Positions 24,500 through 36,300 of a stretch of DNA of 64,000 nucleotides are shown here, piece by piece (position 1 is the stretch's first letter; each line of letters begins with the position of its first letter). This stretch comes from Vitellaria paradoxa (lineage: Eukaryota; Streptophyta; Magnoliopsida; Ericales; Sapotaceae): the NCBI GenBank assembly GCA_019916065.1, contig CM034233.1:25617936-25681935 (forward strand), given 5' to 3'. The notes beneath the pieces were generated by a model that ran no database searches, had not been told where the DNA came from, and saw nothing but the letters and a program-made list of their open reading frames with translations. A program made the translations under genes and the position numbers.

Positions 24500-25380
24500 A
24501 TCAGAAACTCAGTTTCCAACCTTTCCCTAATTCAAATGGTATTTTTGGAACAGTCTTTATTAGAACACGGTTCAATATATACACTGTCGTTCTAAAAGCT
24601 TCAATTCATAAGGATTGATAAAGTTTGGAGCTATTAAGCATACTTCGCACCATATCTAATAATGTTCGATTTCTTCTTTCCACCACGCTATTCTAATCTG
24701 GTGAACTAGGCATAATGTATTGGGCTATTATCCCATGTTATTAAAGAAACTTTGCAAATGGACCAAATACTTGTCCATCCTCAATGCATTTGCGATAATA
24801 TTCTCCACCTTTATCTGATCTCATGATCATAATTTGCTTCCCATATTGTTTCTCTACTTTACCTTTAAATATTTTAAAAACATCTAATGCTTCGTCTTTG
24901 TTATGAAGCAAGTAGAGATACATGTATCGTGAGTAATCATCTATTAAATAGATGAAGTATTTCTAACCATATGAGTCCATGTCTGGACTATAAATATCCG
25001 TAGATTTTCCTAGCACCTTTCTTTGACTTATTAGTCTGTTTTCCCTTTATGCAGTCCACACAAATCTTAAAATCAATAAAATCCAAAGTACTAAGTACTC
25101 TATCATTTACTAATCTTTTAACTCCTTTTATAGAGATATGTCCCAATCTCTGGTGTCACAACACAGAAGAATCTTCATTTATAACACACTGTTTAGAATT
25201 AGCATGAACATGTATTTCATTATAAAGGGCATCAATTTAAAAAATTAATATAGTAAAGACCATTAGAAAATGTACCATTCCCAACACGATCATATTTATA
25301 AAATAAACTGAAAGATGTCTCCGAAAAGTTAAATGAATAACCAAAAGGTACAAGTCTAGAAACTTAAATCAGCGAACTAG
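24500..25380 (-). pseudogene. Copia gag-pre-integrase and integrase core segment
   Basis: An open stretch at 24741-24923 reads LHNKDEALDVFKIFK then QIMIMRSDKGGEY, the copia integrase core (RSD.GGEY). Sequence at 25020-25090 reads STLDFIDFKICVDCIKGKQ, the CX2C end of the gag-pre-integrase zinc module. Near 25290 the words RVGNGTFSNGLYYIN belong just upstream of that module. Stops and indels interrupt the frame. Confidence 0.85.
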
Positions 25381-25396
25381 GTGGGCAATTGCTTTT

Positions 25397-26981
25397 TGTT
25401 GGCCCAAGGTTTATAAAGTTAGTTTTATAATTGATTTTGATGATAACAAACATTGAATTAAATTTTCACAATTAATTTTCAAATAGACATTGTATGAAAT
25501 ATTACAATTCATTTGATAGATTCAAGATAATAGAGTTGGAAGAGATTGATTTATTTTTTAGATATTTTCACATAATTTGGATGAAGGAATAAAGGAATTT
25601 CAAAGTTTGGAGTAATAGAAATCAATGTAAGATGAATATTTGAACTAGAGGTTAACTCGGATAAACAGAGAAATCAGACACGTGTTAGTATATAGATGAT
25701 ATCATAAGATCCAACGGTTCAACTTTCGTGAAATTTTAATATAGTAAACTAGACTTCCATATCTATAACTTTACGGGAGGGATACTTTTGTGGATCTGAA
25801 GTTAAGGTGTCAAAACATGAGTTGGAATATTAGTCATTACAGAAAAGATTTTAATTCTAGATTCTGGAGCTAGTCTTAGTTTTTGAGACATAACTCATAC
25901 TATACAGTTTTAAAATTCTGATTTTTGGTGTGTGAAAAGAAGACTCAAAAAGCTACAACTTTTGTAGTTTAAGTTTCTTCTAATTCCTAAACCTATCATG
26001 GTGAAATAGAAGCTTAAACTGGAAACACAGATTCAGAATGTCAGAAAAGGCTATCAGAAGCTAGTCTCGGTTCAGAAGCCATATCTGAGTATCTAACCGT
26101 TGGATCAAGCTCAAAATTTGACATGTGATAGCTGACTTATATATCTACAAAGTCTTTACTCTGAGGCAATGTCAGATTTGAACGTTCTGAGGGTGAAAAA
26201 CTATCACAAATATATCTCAGAAAATCTGAATCTGAAAGACAGCATTAGAAGCAAGGAAATTCAATTTCTTTCAAGGGCAAAAGTGTCTTTTCACTTTGTA
26301 ACGGCCATTTGGAGATTTTCATCTATAAATAGAGCCTCAAACTCAGATTCAATAGGATGAACAAGGCAAGAAAGAAGTGCTTACAAAGAGATACAAGAAA
26401 TTTCATATCTTTGCAAACATAGAATGATTTCTTCTCACATTTGTGCTTCATCTTTCATATTCAACTTGTGAAGGTTTCTTTTTGATTTGATTGAGTTATA
26501 AACTCATCATTGTTGTTGTAAGAAAGGGAAATTTAAAATCCGTTTAATTTGTGAGAGTTGGGTGAGCTCTTGTTGGTTTTGGTTCAAGTGTTAGAACCAA
26601 GCAAGAGACTTTCTTTGAGAGAGACTTGTGTGAGTGATTTGGGGATAAAATCACTTGGGAAAGGTTTCTAGCACCTTAGGAAACTAGTGTGTAATAAGCT
26701 CTTCAAAGAATAGTGGAGAAATCTCAAGGAAGGCCTTGGGGAGTGGACGTAGGCAACATTGAAGCCAAACTACTATAAATCGATTGTGTTTACTTCTCTT
26801 CCCTTCTCTTTATATTTATTACAAACACTAACACTCACTCTTCATTCATAAATATTAAATAAATTTTTTTGGTGCATTTCATATTCATCTTGACATATTT
26901 GTTTTAGGGTTGAAATTTTTATTACAAAATTTTTAAGCAACCCTATTCACCCCCCTCTAGTGTTGCTATTTGGTATAACAC
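25397..26981 (+). mobile_element. Solo LTR of a copia-type retrotransposon, about 1.58 kb
   Basis: It starts TGTTGGCCCAAGG and ends TTGGTATAACA. Typical copia LTR features appear in order: GATTTTGATGATAACAAAC shortly after the start; a long U3-like segment; GGGGAGTGGACGTAGGCAAC and CCAAACTACTATAAATCG near 26735-26790; and CCTATTCACCCCCCTCTAG just before the 3' end. No primer site follows and no polypurine tract precedes it. The flanks CTTTT and CTCTT differ by one base. It abuts the minus-strand copia relic. Whether it inserted into that relic is uncertain because the right flank was not recognised as polyprotein. Confidence 0.72.
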
Positions 26982-28572
26982 TCTTTTTGTTTTGTTCGTA
27001 GATCAGTGAACCAGGTGACTCACACTCTTGCACGCGCATCTGGTTCTACGTCTGGTTAGAGGGTTTGGTTTTCATCTCCTCCCTCATTTATCATTGATGT
27101 TTTGGCTATGGATTCATATTAATATATTTACAACTTTTTATCAAAAAAAAAAAAAACATGAATTGGATACTAGTAATTTGATATTACAACCTTTTAATTA
27201 TTATTGACAAAAATATAATAATATATTAATAGTCATTTTTAGAGAGCTAAAGAGCTAATTAACCAAAAGAAGCAATTGATCAAATTACTTGTTTAACTAA
27301 TTTTTAAGAAAAAAATAATTGATATTTATACTAAATAATAAATAATTCATAAGATAAAGTTAAAATGTCAACAACTAAAGATAAATAAAATAATTCTTCT
27401 TTTTATGTTTATTTGTTAAAAATTAAAATAAATATTTAAGTAATTTAAAATTATGGGAGAAGATAACTTTTTAGTATTATAGTATTCTTTTGAATAAAAA
27501 ATCAGAAAAATCGTAAAGCTTACTAATAGTGCTTTTATTAATTTTAAAAGTATAACAATTACGGTAAACTTTTTTCAATAATATTTAAATAATAAGTATC
27601 TAAAGTAATAATGACGGGACATGTAATATGACATATTGATATCAATATTTAAAATATACCTATTATTGAAAATAAAATAAATTAATTACTGAACAGACTC
27701 GACATGTAATACGACATATTCATGTCAATGTTTAAAGTATATCTACTATTGAAAATAAAATAAATTAATTATCAAAAAGAATATTTTTAAAGTTTAATTA
27801 AATATTATTTTTAATTTCAATCTATAAAAAAATTAAGTTGAATGATTGTTGAGTTTAAATTTATTTTGAATTTCATTAATTAATCTTAATTATTTTTTTG
27901 AAACAAGAATAAGAAAATGGAAGAAAAATATGTTGCTACAGTGTAAAATTATAATAAGTAATCATAATGGATAAAAAATTAAAATCTATTTAATTACCTA
28001 TAACTTATTATACATATTTAAAATAATTATTTAAATATTTTTTGGGCATATCAAATGAGTAATTATATTATTGTTATAATTGTTTTATTTATTTATTTAT
28101 TTGCTAAGAGAAAAGAGTAAATCAAGAGTAAATAAACTTTTAAGATGCATGAATTGAGAGAAAAGTAACGTGGAGTACCATTTATAAGATTTCTAAACAA
28201 GGGGCAAAAATAAAATAGATGGGTAGTTTTGAGGCATCTTCAACATGAAGAGAGTAAAGTTGAACATATATCAAATTAAAAGGGGACAAATAACGTTTTT
28301 AAAATATTTAATAAAAAATAAATTAATTAATGTAAATTAATAATTTATTATATTAAGTAATGATTTATTGTTAAAATAAATAATAAATATTTTATTAAAA
28401 TAATAATAATTTTTTATTATAAATTTTAATGGACAAGTATTTAATATAGTTAATTATTATTCTCAAACAAATAAAATTAATTTATACTAATAATTGCTAT
28501 ACATACTCCAAATTCAATGTAATTTTTACTGATTAAATGTTATATTTTTTAATCCAAACATAGTCAAAAATC
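26982..28572. other. AT-rich spacer, no gene seen
   Basis: It contains a near-repeat pair around 27610-27680 and 27700-27770, where ACATGTAATACGACATATT-like and AAAATAAAATAAATTAATTA-like words both recur. No open frame or RNA gene is supported. Confidence 0.55.
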
Positions 28573-29641
28573 GGATAAAATACAAAAATTGCTCTTATAT
28601 TTTATTCTCGATCTCATTTTGATCCCACTAGTTTCAATTATGACAATCAAATCCCTGCATTTTCAGTTAAACAATAATATAATTCTTCCATCTGCTACCC
28701 ATTAATTATAACTGTTAGGGTAAGGGTAAAATTGTTATCTATCTAAAAATTTTTTCTCTCTAGCTTTTTTCACTGTTCTTCATTTTTCGGTGAATTTTTC
28801 AGCAATGCTATCAAACTCCATGCTTGTTGGTCTTTCTCCTCCAATCTTAGGTAGTTTGGTTTGATTTTCTGCAATCTAGTAGCCACTATGATTGCTAAAG
28901 AACCCCTAGATCCACTGCCCAACATTTTGGATCATATGGATGCAACTTCCAATCATATTTGACCATTTCCGATTATCTCATGATGAGTCTAGTACCCTCT
29001 TATGTGAATATTAGTTTGGCCGCCTCTTCTTCTTCTCTAGTTACAACTCAAACGAACTCTAACTCCATTTATGCTACTAGTAAAGAAACTAGGATTCCTC
29101 TTGGATTAGTTCATGTCTATTCGAATTAAGATGAAATTCCTTCTCATTTTGTTGATTTTAATTAAATTTTTTTAATAATTTATGCTAAGGTTGAAGAGAT
29201 GCTATCTGTTTTCGTTCAATGGGTATTGGGAAATAATCTCCAAGTTATCGGTATTATTTTGGTAAATTCCTGAGTGGATTTGACCTCAAAAAACCCTCCA
29301 ATCAACCTCCAAAACTTCGGCCTTATCCTTCTCATTTTCTGGTGATTTTGGCGACTCCGGCGACCCTTGCTCAGGGAACCAATCCAACTTCTTGTTCTAG
29401 TGCCAGCACTGCCATGGTAGCTAGCTTACAGCCACACAGTTCCTCAACTGCTAACCCCTTTTCCTCAAATCCTAATCCTATGAAAAAATGACAGTTTTAT
29501 CATCCCCTAATAATTTCAATTAATAGGTAACAGATGAAAGGAATACATTATTGCTTCACTAGAAGTACAAGAATTTAATTATCATAATTGAAACTAATGA
29601 GATCGAGAATAAAGTACAAGGGTGATTTTCGTATTTTATCC
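28573..29641. mobile_element. Mutator-like element with long terminal inverted repeats (possible Pack-MULE)
   Basis: The ends GGATAAAATACAAAAATTGC and (reverse complement of the right end) GGATAAAATACGAAAATCAC start an inverted repeat that runs for about 150 bases with a few indels, through ATTCTCGATCTCAT and TTTCAATTATGA. The flanking nonamers TCAAAAATC and TTAAAAATA match at 7 of 9 positions, fitting the 9-bp duplication of Mutator elements. The 0.7 kb interior is less AT-rich than its surroundings and includes Ser/Thr/Pro-rich broken reading frames (about 28880-29470) that I do not recognise. It ends about 0.7 kb before the start codon of phosphatase gene 1. Confidence 0.7.
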
Positions 29642-29846
29642 TTAAAAATAATATATTACTCCTTTAACATAAAATTTACTGTAAAATATTTTATACTCAT
29701 TTTTTTACTCTCGATGCAAACTCACCCTAAATAAAAGATTAAAAAAAATTAAATTAATTGACCTCCCTTCTTCCTACCATTTATTTTAGTTCCCTTCCCC
29801 TCTTCCGCCGCACTCCCAAACAAATGCTAAAAGGCTGTCTTGTAAT

Positions 29847-29856
29847 ACGACGTCGT
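29847..29856. promoter_or_regulatory. Palindromic ACGT-core site (bZIP-type)
   Basis: The sequence ACGACGTCGT is a perfect palindrome with the GACGTC (C-box/CRE-like) core that plant bZIP factors bind. It lies about 500 bases upstream of the gene 1 start codon. Function is inferred from the motif only. Confidence 0.4.
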
Positions 29857-30283
29857 CTACAGCACGTAACTGCGGAAAGCCTTCCCTTCCATTGGGGTCA
29901 ACGCGGGCCACTGATTCTGTGAGGGAGCATGCGGCCAGCGGCTACTCTCTGGCGACAGTTGAAACGGTCACAGATCCGGGGAGGATTTTTTGATTTCTTT
30001 GTTTTTAAATTCAAAAACCGACGGGAGGAGTAGTTTAAGAAACTGCCTGCAGAGTTTCCTATAACTTGCGTCTTTGGTCGTGGACGCTCAGCCACTGGGC
30101 GCCAGCCAATTTCTTCTCAATTTCTCTCTTGGAAAATAGATCACACGTTATTAAGACTCTGGTCGCTTTTCATATCATTCCATTTTCACTTCTCTTTCAC
30201 TGAAAATTCACAACTTTTTAAGTTTGACTCAGATAAGATTCTATTTGTTTCTTGTCATTGTGTTCTGATCCACAAATTAAAGC

Positions 30284-30305
30284 ATCTCTCTCTCTCTCTC
30301 TCTCT
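30284..30305. repeat. (TC)n microsatellite in the gene 1 leader
   Basis: An uninterrupted TC dinucleotide run about 50 bases upstream of the predicted ATG at 30356. Confidence 0.9.
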
Positions 30306-30355
30306 GTGTCAGAATACTGCAATCGGTGGCCTAGTTTTGCTCCTCTGTTCCAGCT

Positions 30356-30394
30356 ATGTCTTGGAGGAATATGATGTCTTTTTGGTTTTTCCAG
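30356..30394 (+). CDS. First coding exon of phosphatase gene 1
   Basis: ATG followed by 12 codons ends in CAG at a good donor (CAG|GTTGGT). Joining to the acceptor at 33290-33291 adds PRR and runs in frame into MNEVELG of the main exon. The exon is part of gene 1. If the leader were spliced differently, translation could start at 33301 instead. Confidence 0.68.
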
Positions 30395-33300
30395 GTTGGT
30401 TGGCTCTCTTGCTATCTCTACTTTTCCTATTAGTGAATCATTTTTCTCCATACGGTTCAAAAGTGGTTTCTTATCTATTCCTTCTTTTCAGTATTGTTAT
30501 TCGCAGTTTTTAAGTATTTGGGCATACACTGTTGTATTGAAAGGGAAAAAAAAAAAGTATTTGATTGGGTTTAATCAAATGTAAGTTGGTTTGATTAAAC
30601 TTGCGTAGTTGATTGATTAATGAAACGATTGGAAATACTTTACATTCAGACTGTAGCTATAATCTGCTCAAATAATTCTAGGGGCCAAAACCAAAAGTCA
30701 ATGATTTGAACTCTAAACATCAGAGCTTGATCTCTTTGGGGATTTTTTTTTTTCTTTTGATAAAAAGTACTTCCTTAGTGTGAGAATACATATTGACTTT
30801 CTTTATCATTTATACATATTGTTTGCGCTCAAAAGTTGACCGTCAAATAACTCACAGTCTATTATAATTTTTATATAAATTTGTGCGAACGTCTCAGAGC
30901 CGCACGGACTTAAAGGATACGAATATTGGTATTCAAGTGGTGTGAGTTGCCATTGCCTTGCTGCAAGGATTTCAAATTCACCAATTCCTCAATGAAAATA
31001 TATATATATATAGATATGGTGGATATGGTGAAGATGTAGATCCAAAGTGGATTGCCACTTTAGGGACATAGGCTACGGAACTAAAAGAATTCGAATGCAA
31101 TGCATGAAATGTAAAAGACATTAAAATTAAATTGCATAAAAAATGAATGGACTGAGATAACATGCTTAAAATTCATTGCATGAAAATGAAAAGTACAAGT
31201 AAAAATAAATTGGCCAGGCGGCTAGAATTGAAAGAGAAGACTGAAATTGATAGGTTTACTATGGTGGTGCTAGAACCTTCTTTGGTTGGCTCCATTTATA
31301 TTTATAATGAACCGATTGCAACTCCCATCTAATTTGTAATTTTTAGCAACTTCCCACAATCTTTCCTTGTGGTTTGAAAATCTTCCACTTGTTCCAAGTG
31401 TTGCCAAGTGCTTGTAACTTTGCACTAACCTTCCAACTTCCTTGAGTGGGTGTCATGGGCTTGAATTTTGGTGCCAAAATATTCTTTAGAGACCAAAACA
31501 ATTCTCAGCCAAATATGTCATAAATAACCTTACAATTTTTCTCCAAAAAATCTGCCAATGGTTGTTATTAGCCTCAAGAATGTTGGCTAGCAATATTTAT
31601 TTGACTGATATTAACTTGAATTAATTACTTCTACATAATGCTCTCCCTGGGAAGAACTAAACATTGCATCAACTTCTAGCCCTTCATGATTCATTCAAGG
31701 AAAACCAAAAAACAGTTAAATGGCTCGGCCATATTTGTTCAGCCAATATTTGCTTGGTGCAAACATATACTAATCTATATCTTCTATACTAGTTATAAAA
31801 GGAACACACATTTCGGAGTTTTCTATTTGGGTAATACTAAATGCAATCCATTTTTGGTTTCTTACGCTCCATGTTCGCACAATGTATGAAAAGCCAAAAG
31901 TAGAGTGCATTTAGCATCTACTTTCCTATTTTTGTAGATACCTAACATTTTTAAATGACCTAAATACTCCTCAACTACCTTCTTTTTTCCTGAGATAACT
32001 GTTCATAACTGCTCTACAAGATGGGTAGAAACGGACAGTGGAAGAAAAAATAAATAAAAATAGAGAAAAAAGGCATATGGAGTGGAAGGAAATGGAGGAG
32101 AAGAAGATAAGAGTAGTAGAGAATAAGACAAGGGGAGAGAAGTAGAAGAGTCACACAAGAAGCGATTTTAGTTTTGCTATAACCATCTTGTTTGATTAAG
32201 TTGACTTTAATGCCAAATTATTCTCCATCTATATATGTATATATATATATATATATACCTCTTCCATATCTTCTATATACTAATATATCTATGCTTCAAT
32301 AGTAATATATAAAGGAGACAACCGGCTTAGTGTTAAATAAAGGAGGAAACCAGCTTAGTGTTATCATGCTTTCAAGTCATGCTACAATTTATTATGAAAT
32401 TTAAGTGCTCTTCAACTCTTTCCTTCTTTTCAAGTTTGCTTTTAGTAGGTAACTGTATCAAGTTTGCTTCTAATCTGCACAAATAATTGGGGAGGCCAAA
32501 ATTAGGTCTTAATTTGAGCTACAAACATCAGAGTTTGATCTTTTTGGAGATTGGTTTTTGAGAAAAGGTACTTCCTTAGTATGAGAAATGCATATTGACT
32601 TGCTTTATCGTAAATTTTGATTTTCTTAGGTAACTGTGTCAAACCTTTTTTTTTTTTTTTTTGGTAATTTTCATGGAATACTTGAAACTACAAAGACATA
32701 TACAGGAAAATTATAGAGAGAGAGAGAAGGAGAATAAGATTTTATGCATAGGAGGAGAAGGGGATAGGGCGAGAGTGGTGGAGAAGAAAATTTAAACAAA
32801 CTCAAGACTAAGGTGGTTCTTGTGTAATGAATGTTGCTTGTTGGTTAATACATAGATATATATTATATTAGACATTCAGTCTTTCTAAGAGATTAATTCC
32901 AACAACGTAACAATGATTTCTAAGATATATAGTTGACTCAACAAGATTCCAACAACTGAGAAACATTAATGGATAGCTTTTCTCAAGACTAAATTTATGA
33001 TTGAAGAGAGGAAAGGAGATAGTTCAATGGAAAGGGCTTCTCTACCTGAGTCTTTGACTGAAAGTTCGACTCACACTCCGTTATCACTTGTCAGGGTTTT
33101 AGCTCCTATATTTGAAAAAACGAAAAAAAGTTCAGATAAAAGAAGGAACACGCACTTAGTTTCACTTATTTGTTTTTCTGTTGATAAAATAAAACTAGAG
33201 CATATAATGTTTCCTCATCCCCATTCATTTTAACTGTTTTATTTGGGATCTTGATTTTGCAATTTGACATAGTTGATATTCTTTGTGCTAGCCAAGGAGA

Positions 33301-36300
33301 ATGAATGAGGTTGAACTCGGTACTTCACATACGATTAAGTCTCATGGAGCCACAGTCGCACGGAATCACAGGCATGACTGGCTAATATTGCTGATTCTTG
33401 TAGGGATAGAGATACTACTATATACTATAAAACCATTTTACCGTTTTGTTGGGAAAGACATGATGACAGACCTCAAATATCCATTGAAGGACAATACTGT
33501 GCCTGTTTGGGCTGTTCCTGTAAGTTTTTCATTTTCCTTTGGCTGTATATTCTTTGGATAATCTATTCCCATCTTATAAATGTGCTAGCAAATTATCCTC
33601 GTTCAATTGCATGTAGTTACGGGTTCACTGGAGCACTGCTTGTGCTTAGTAACTGAGAATCAATTTACTAGATTTTATGCGTTAAGAAAAACACAAAGTG
33701 GATATAAACAAGCAAATTCATGTTCGTACCAAGAAGGGGACATTTCAATTTCTTTTTTGGTTGCCACTTTAATTTGAAGAAAAATTTTCCTGTGTTCAGA
33801 TGTATGCAGTTTTGTTGCCCATTGTTGTTTTCCTCCTCTTCTATCTTCGTAGGAGAGATGTTTATGATCTGCACCATAGCATATTAGGTAAGGTATATTT
33901 GATTGATTCGTTATTAAATTTCAATTCGATAAACCTTTTCTACTTTTATCCATGACTTGTCAAACTTAAAAGTGCAGGACTCTTATTTGCTGTTTTGATA
34001 ACCGGGGTGCTCACTGATGCAATAAAAATTGCGGTTGGTCGACCTCGGCCTGATTTCTTCTGGCGTTGCTTTCCAGATGGAATTGATGTATGTTAAAAAG
34101 TATCAAACCTCTAACGCCTCTCTTTAAAAGTTTTTGCCATTTTCTAATCACACTTGGAACCGTGATTTTTTATTTTTATCTTTTTGTCATTCTAGTCTTG
34201 AATACTTTGCTTGTCCATTTTTGTTTTCTTCATCTCCAGAAATATGATCAGTGGGGTGATGTAATATGCCATGGTAAAGATAGTGTTATTAAAGAAGGAC
34301 ATAAGAGTTTCCCAAGTGGTCATACTTCATGTAAGTAACACTTTCCAATTAAGTGCTTGAATTTTATCTTGAGTAAGCGATTCAACTATGTCGTTACAAG
34401 TCTTTTATGAACATAATGTTGATTGATAAATTTTATCAGGAATGTTAAAATTGATCTTGTTATTCATTTTATTACAATTCTTAGAAGCTCAATTGGCTCC
34501 AAATATAAATGCGCTAATAATGTTGATGAAATCAACCATGGTTTTCAGGGTCCTTTGCTGGTCTGGGATTTTTGTCATTGTACTTGTCGGGGAAAATCAA
34601 AGCATTTGATCGCAGAGGGCACGTAGCAAAACTTTGCATTGTTTTTCTTCCCCTGCTTATTGCGTCTCTTGTTGGCATTTCTCGGGTTGATGACTATTGG
34701 CACCATTGGCAAGATGTATTTGCTGGAGGTCTCTTAGGCAGGTTCTTTTGGCCCCAAATCATATATGCAACATTCGGAACAAAAATTTGTGGAGGGAAAG
34801 GAAAAGTGAAGGATAATAGTAGTAAAGTGAAATGAAATGAAAATAAAACCAAATTTATTTCATTTTTTTGGTAGTGTTACAAAAACGATAAGAAAATGAA
34901 TAATATTTGTGAAAAAAGTTCTAATTTTTACTTGGTTAAATATGAAAAAATTACACAACTTAACTAGTAATTTTATTTCCCTTCACTTTTCTTTTTTTTT
35001 TCTTTTTTTCCTCTATGAATCCATATTCCAAACATAGCACAGCAAACTGAATCATATTTTCAATTGCCTGACATTACTAAAATGTGTATAATGTTATATC
35101 TCAGGTCTTGTGGTAGCAACATTTTGTTATCTGCAGTTTTTCCCACCTCCGCATCACACCGATGGTAACTTCTTTAGTCTTCTTTTTGGTTGCCTCTTGG
35201 GTCTACTTATTTGGATTAAAATTTGATCTTTTTCCTTTTCAACAGACTTTATATAATGTTTATATGTGAGCTGCAATGCTTTTTAAAATTTTGGACCACT
35301 CTTTTTACAATTGTTTTGTTTGAATATCCATTGATATTGCATTTATTCTTCTTTTAATAGCACGATGGGGAATTCTTAATATCAAACATATTTTAATATT
35401 GCCATTTTGATCCATTCCTAGCATTTCTCAACCATCGATGACACAATTTTTTTTTTAAAATCTGGGTATACATTTAGATTACATATTAGTGACATCAGTA
35501 GTACTCTGTTTACAGTGGATATCTTTACCCAAGACTAGAGAAGAGAAGCTTTCAGTCTTGCAGTCATGTCAAACTCTTGAATTTCTTCGAAGACTCTTGA
35601 AGTATTCTTTTTTTTTTTTTTTTTTTTTTTTTCTTGGGTACAATCAATTATTTATAGTATATAAGAACAAATAAAATGAATTTATGTAAGTATCATTAGT
35701 GAAATTTTGTATGCAGTGTTAATATCTAATGCAGTCCAAATCAATCAACCAAAATTAATCACATATGCAGAAAAGTGAAAAAAAAAAAAAGCACAAAAAT
35801 TCAACCTAAAGAACCAAACTAGCTGGCTGGCGGGGGCACCTGCCCACCCTGAAGAAAAAAAAAATTACTTGTTATTTTTTTCTTGTCGATGTTATCTTTA
35901 GTGCTCAATCGTGCCCACCTAAGAAAAAAAAAAATTAACCCATTACTAATTGTGCCTACCCAAGAAAAGGGGAAAAAAAATTAGCCTAAATACCAATTAT
36001 ACCCATCCAATGAAAGAAAAAAAAAAAAGTTAGCCTAATATACATCAATGCAATCGTACCCAACCTACCCAATATATCTGAAAAAATATCTGACTCCACT
36101 TTGACCCTTTCCTCCCCCCTCCAAAAAAATTTATGTGTCTATAATTAGTAACCAACTACATATGAATGTTTGGCTCTACCCCAGAAAAGAATTCTTAAAT
36201 GGAACGAAAAAATCTCAGGCTCTAGACGAAAGACCAAATTCTTCCATTGTACAATTTCTAGGTAACAAAGCTTTTTTGCAATAGTTATGTGGGGAACTCT

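Larger units (their letters stand above)
19945..25396 (-). pseudogene. Ty1/copia retrotransposon polyprotein relic, split by a solo LTR
   Basis: Read on the minus strand from high to low coordinates, the domain order is gag-pre-integrase (about 25380-25020), integrase (about 25000-24500), linker (24347-24147), reverse transcriptase (23940 to about 22958) and RNase H (20486-20040). The C-terminal words TKGMPP and HVARIGLGSIM end in a stop near 19950. This is the Ty1/copia order. Several frameshifts and stops break the frame. The catalytic reverse-transcriptase word appears as YEDD near 23360. The 2.47 kb gypsy solo LTR interrupts the RT/RNase H junction right after SNPGLDHW. No flanking copia LTRs of its own were recognised. 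Confidence 0.88.
29642..30355 (+). promoter_or_regulatory. Promoter and 5' leader region of lipid phosphate phosphatase gene 1
   Basis: GC content rises here compared with the flanks. The stretch contains a 10-bp palindrome ACGACGTCGT at 29847-29856 and a (TC)n run at 30284-30305, a common plant leader feature. No ATG occurs between about 30100 and the chosen start at 30356. The transcription start cannot be fixed by eye. Confidence 0.5.

Noticed and set aside
29898..30095. 65-codon minus-strand frame in the gene 1 promoter
   Set aside because: The GC-richer composition makes open frames likely, no motif is seen and it lies antisense in the probable promoter or leader.
34738..34835. Reading gene 1 exon 6 straight on to a stop at 34835 (an apparent truncated phosphatase)
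   Set aside because: The conserved continuation [12 protein letters not shown] and the final exon are present downstream, and the GC-AG junction joins them in frame.
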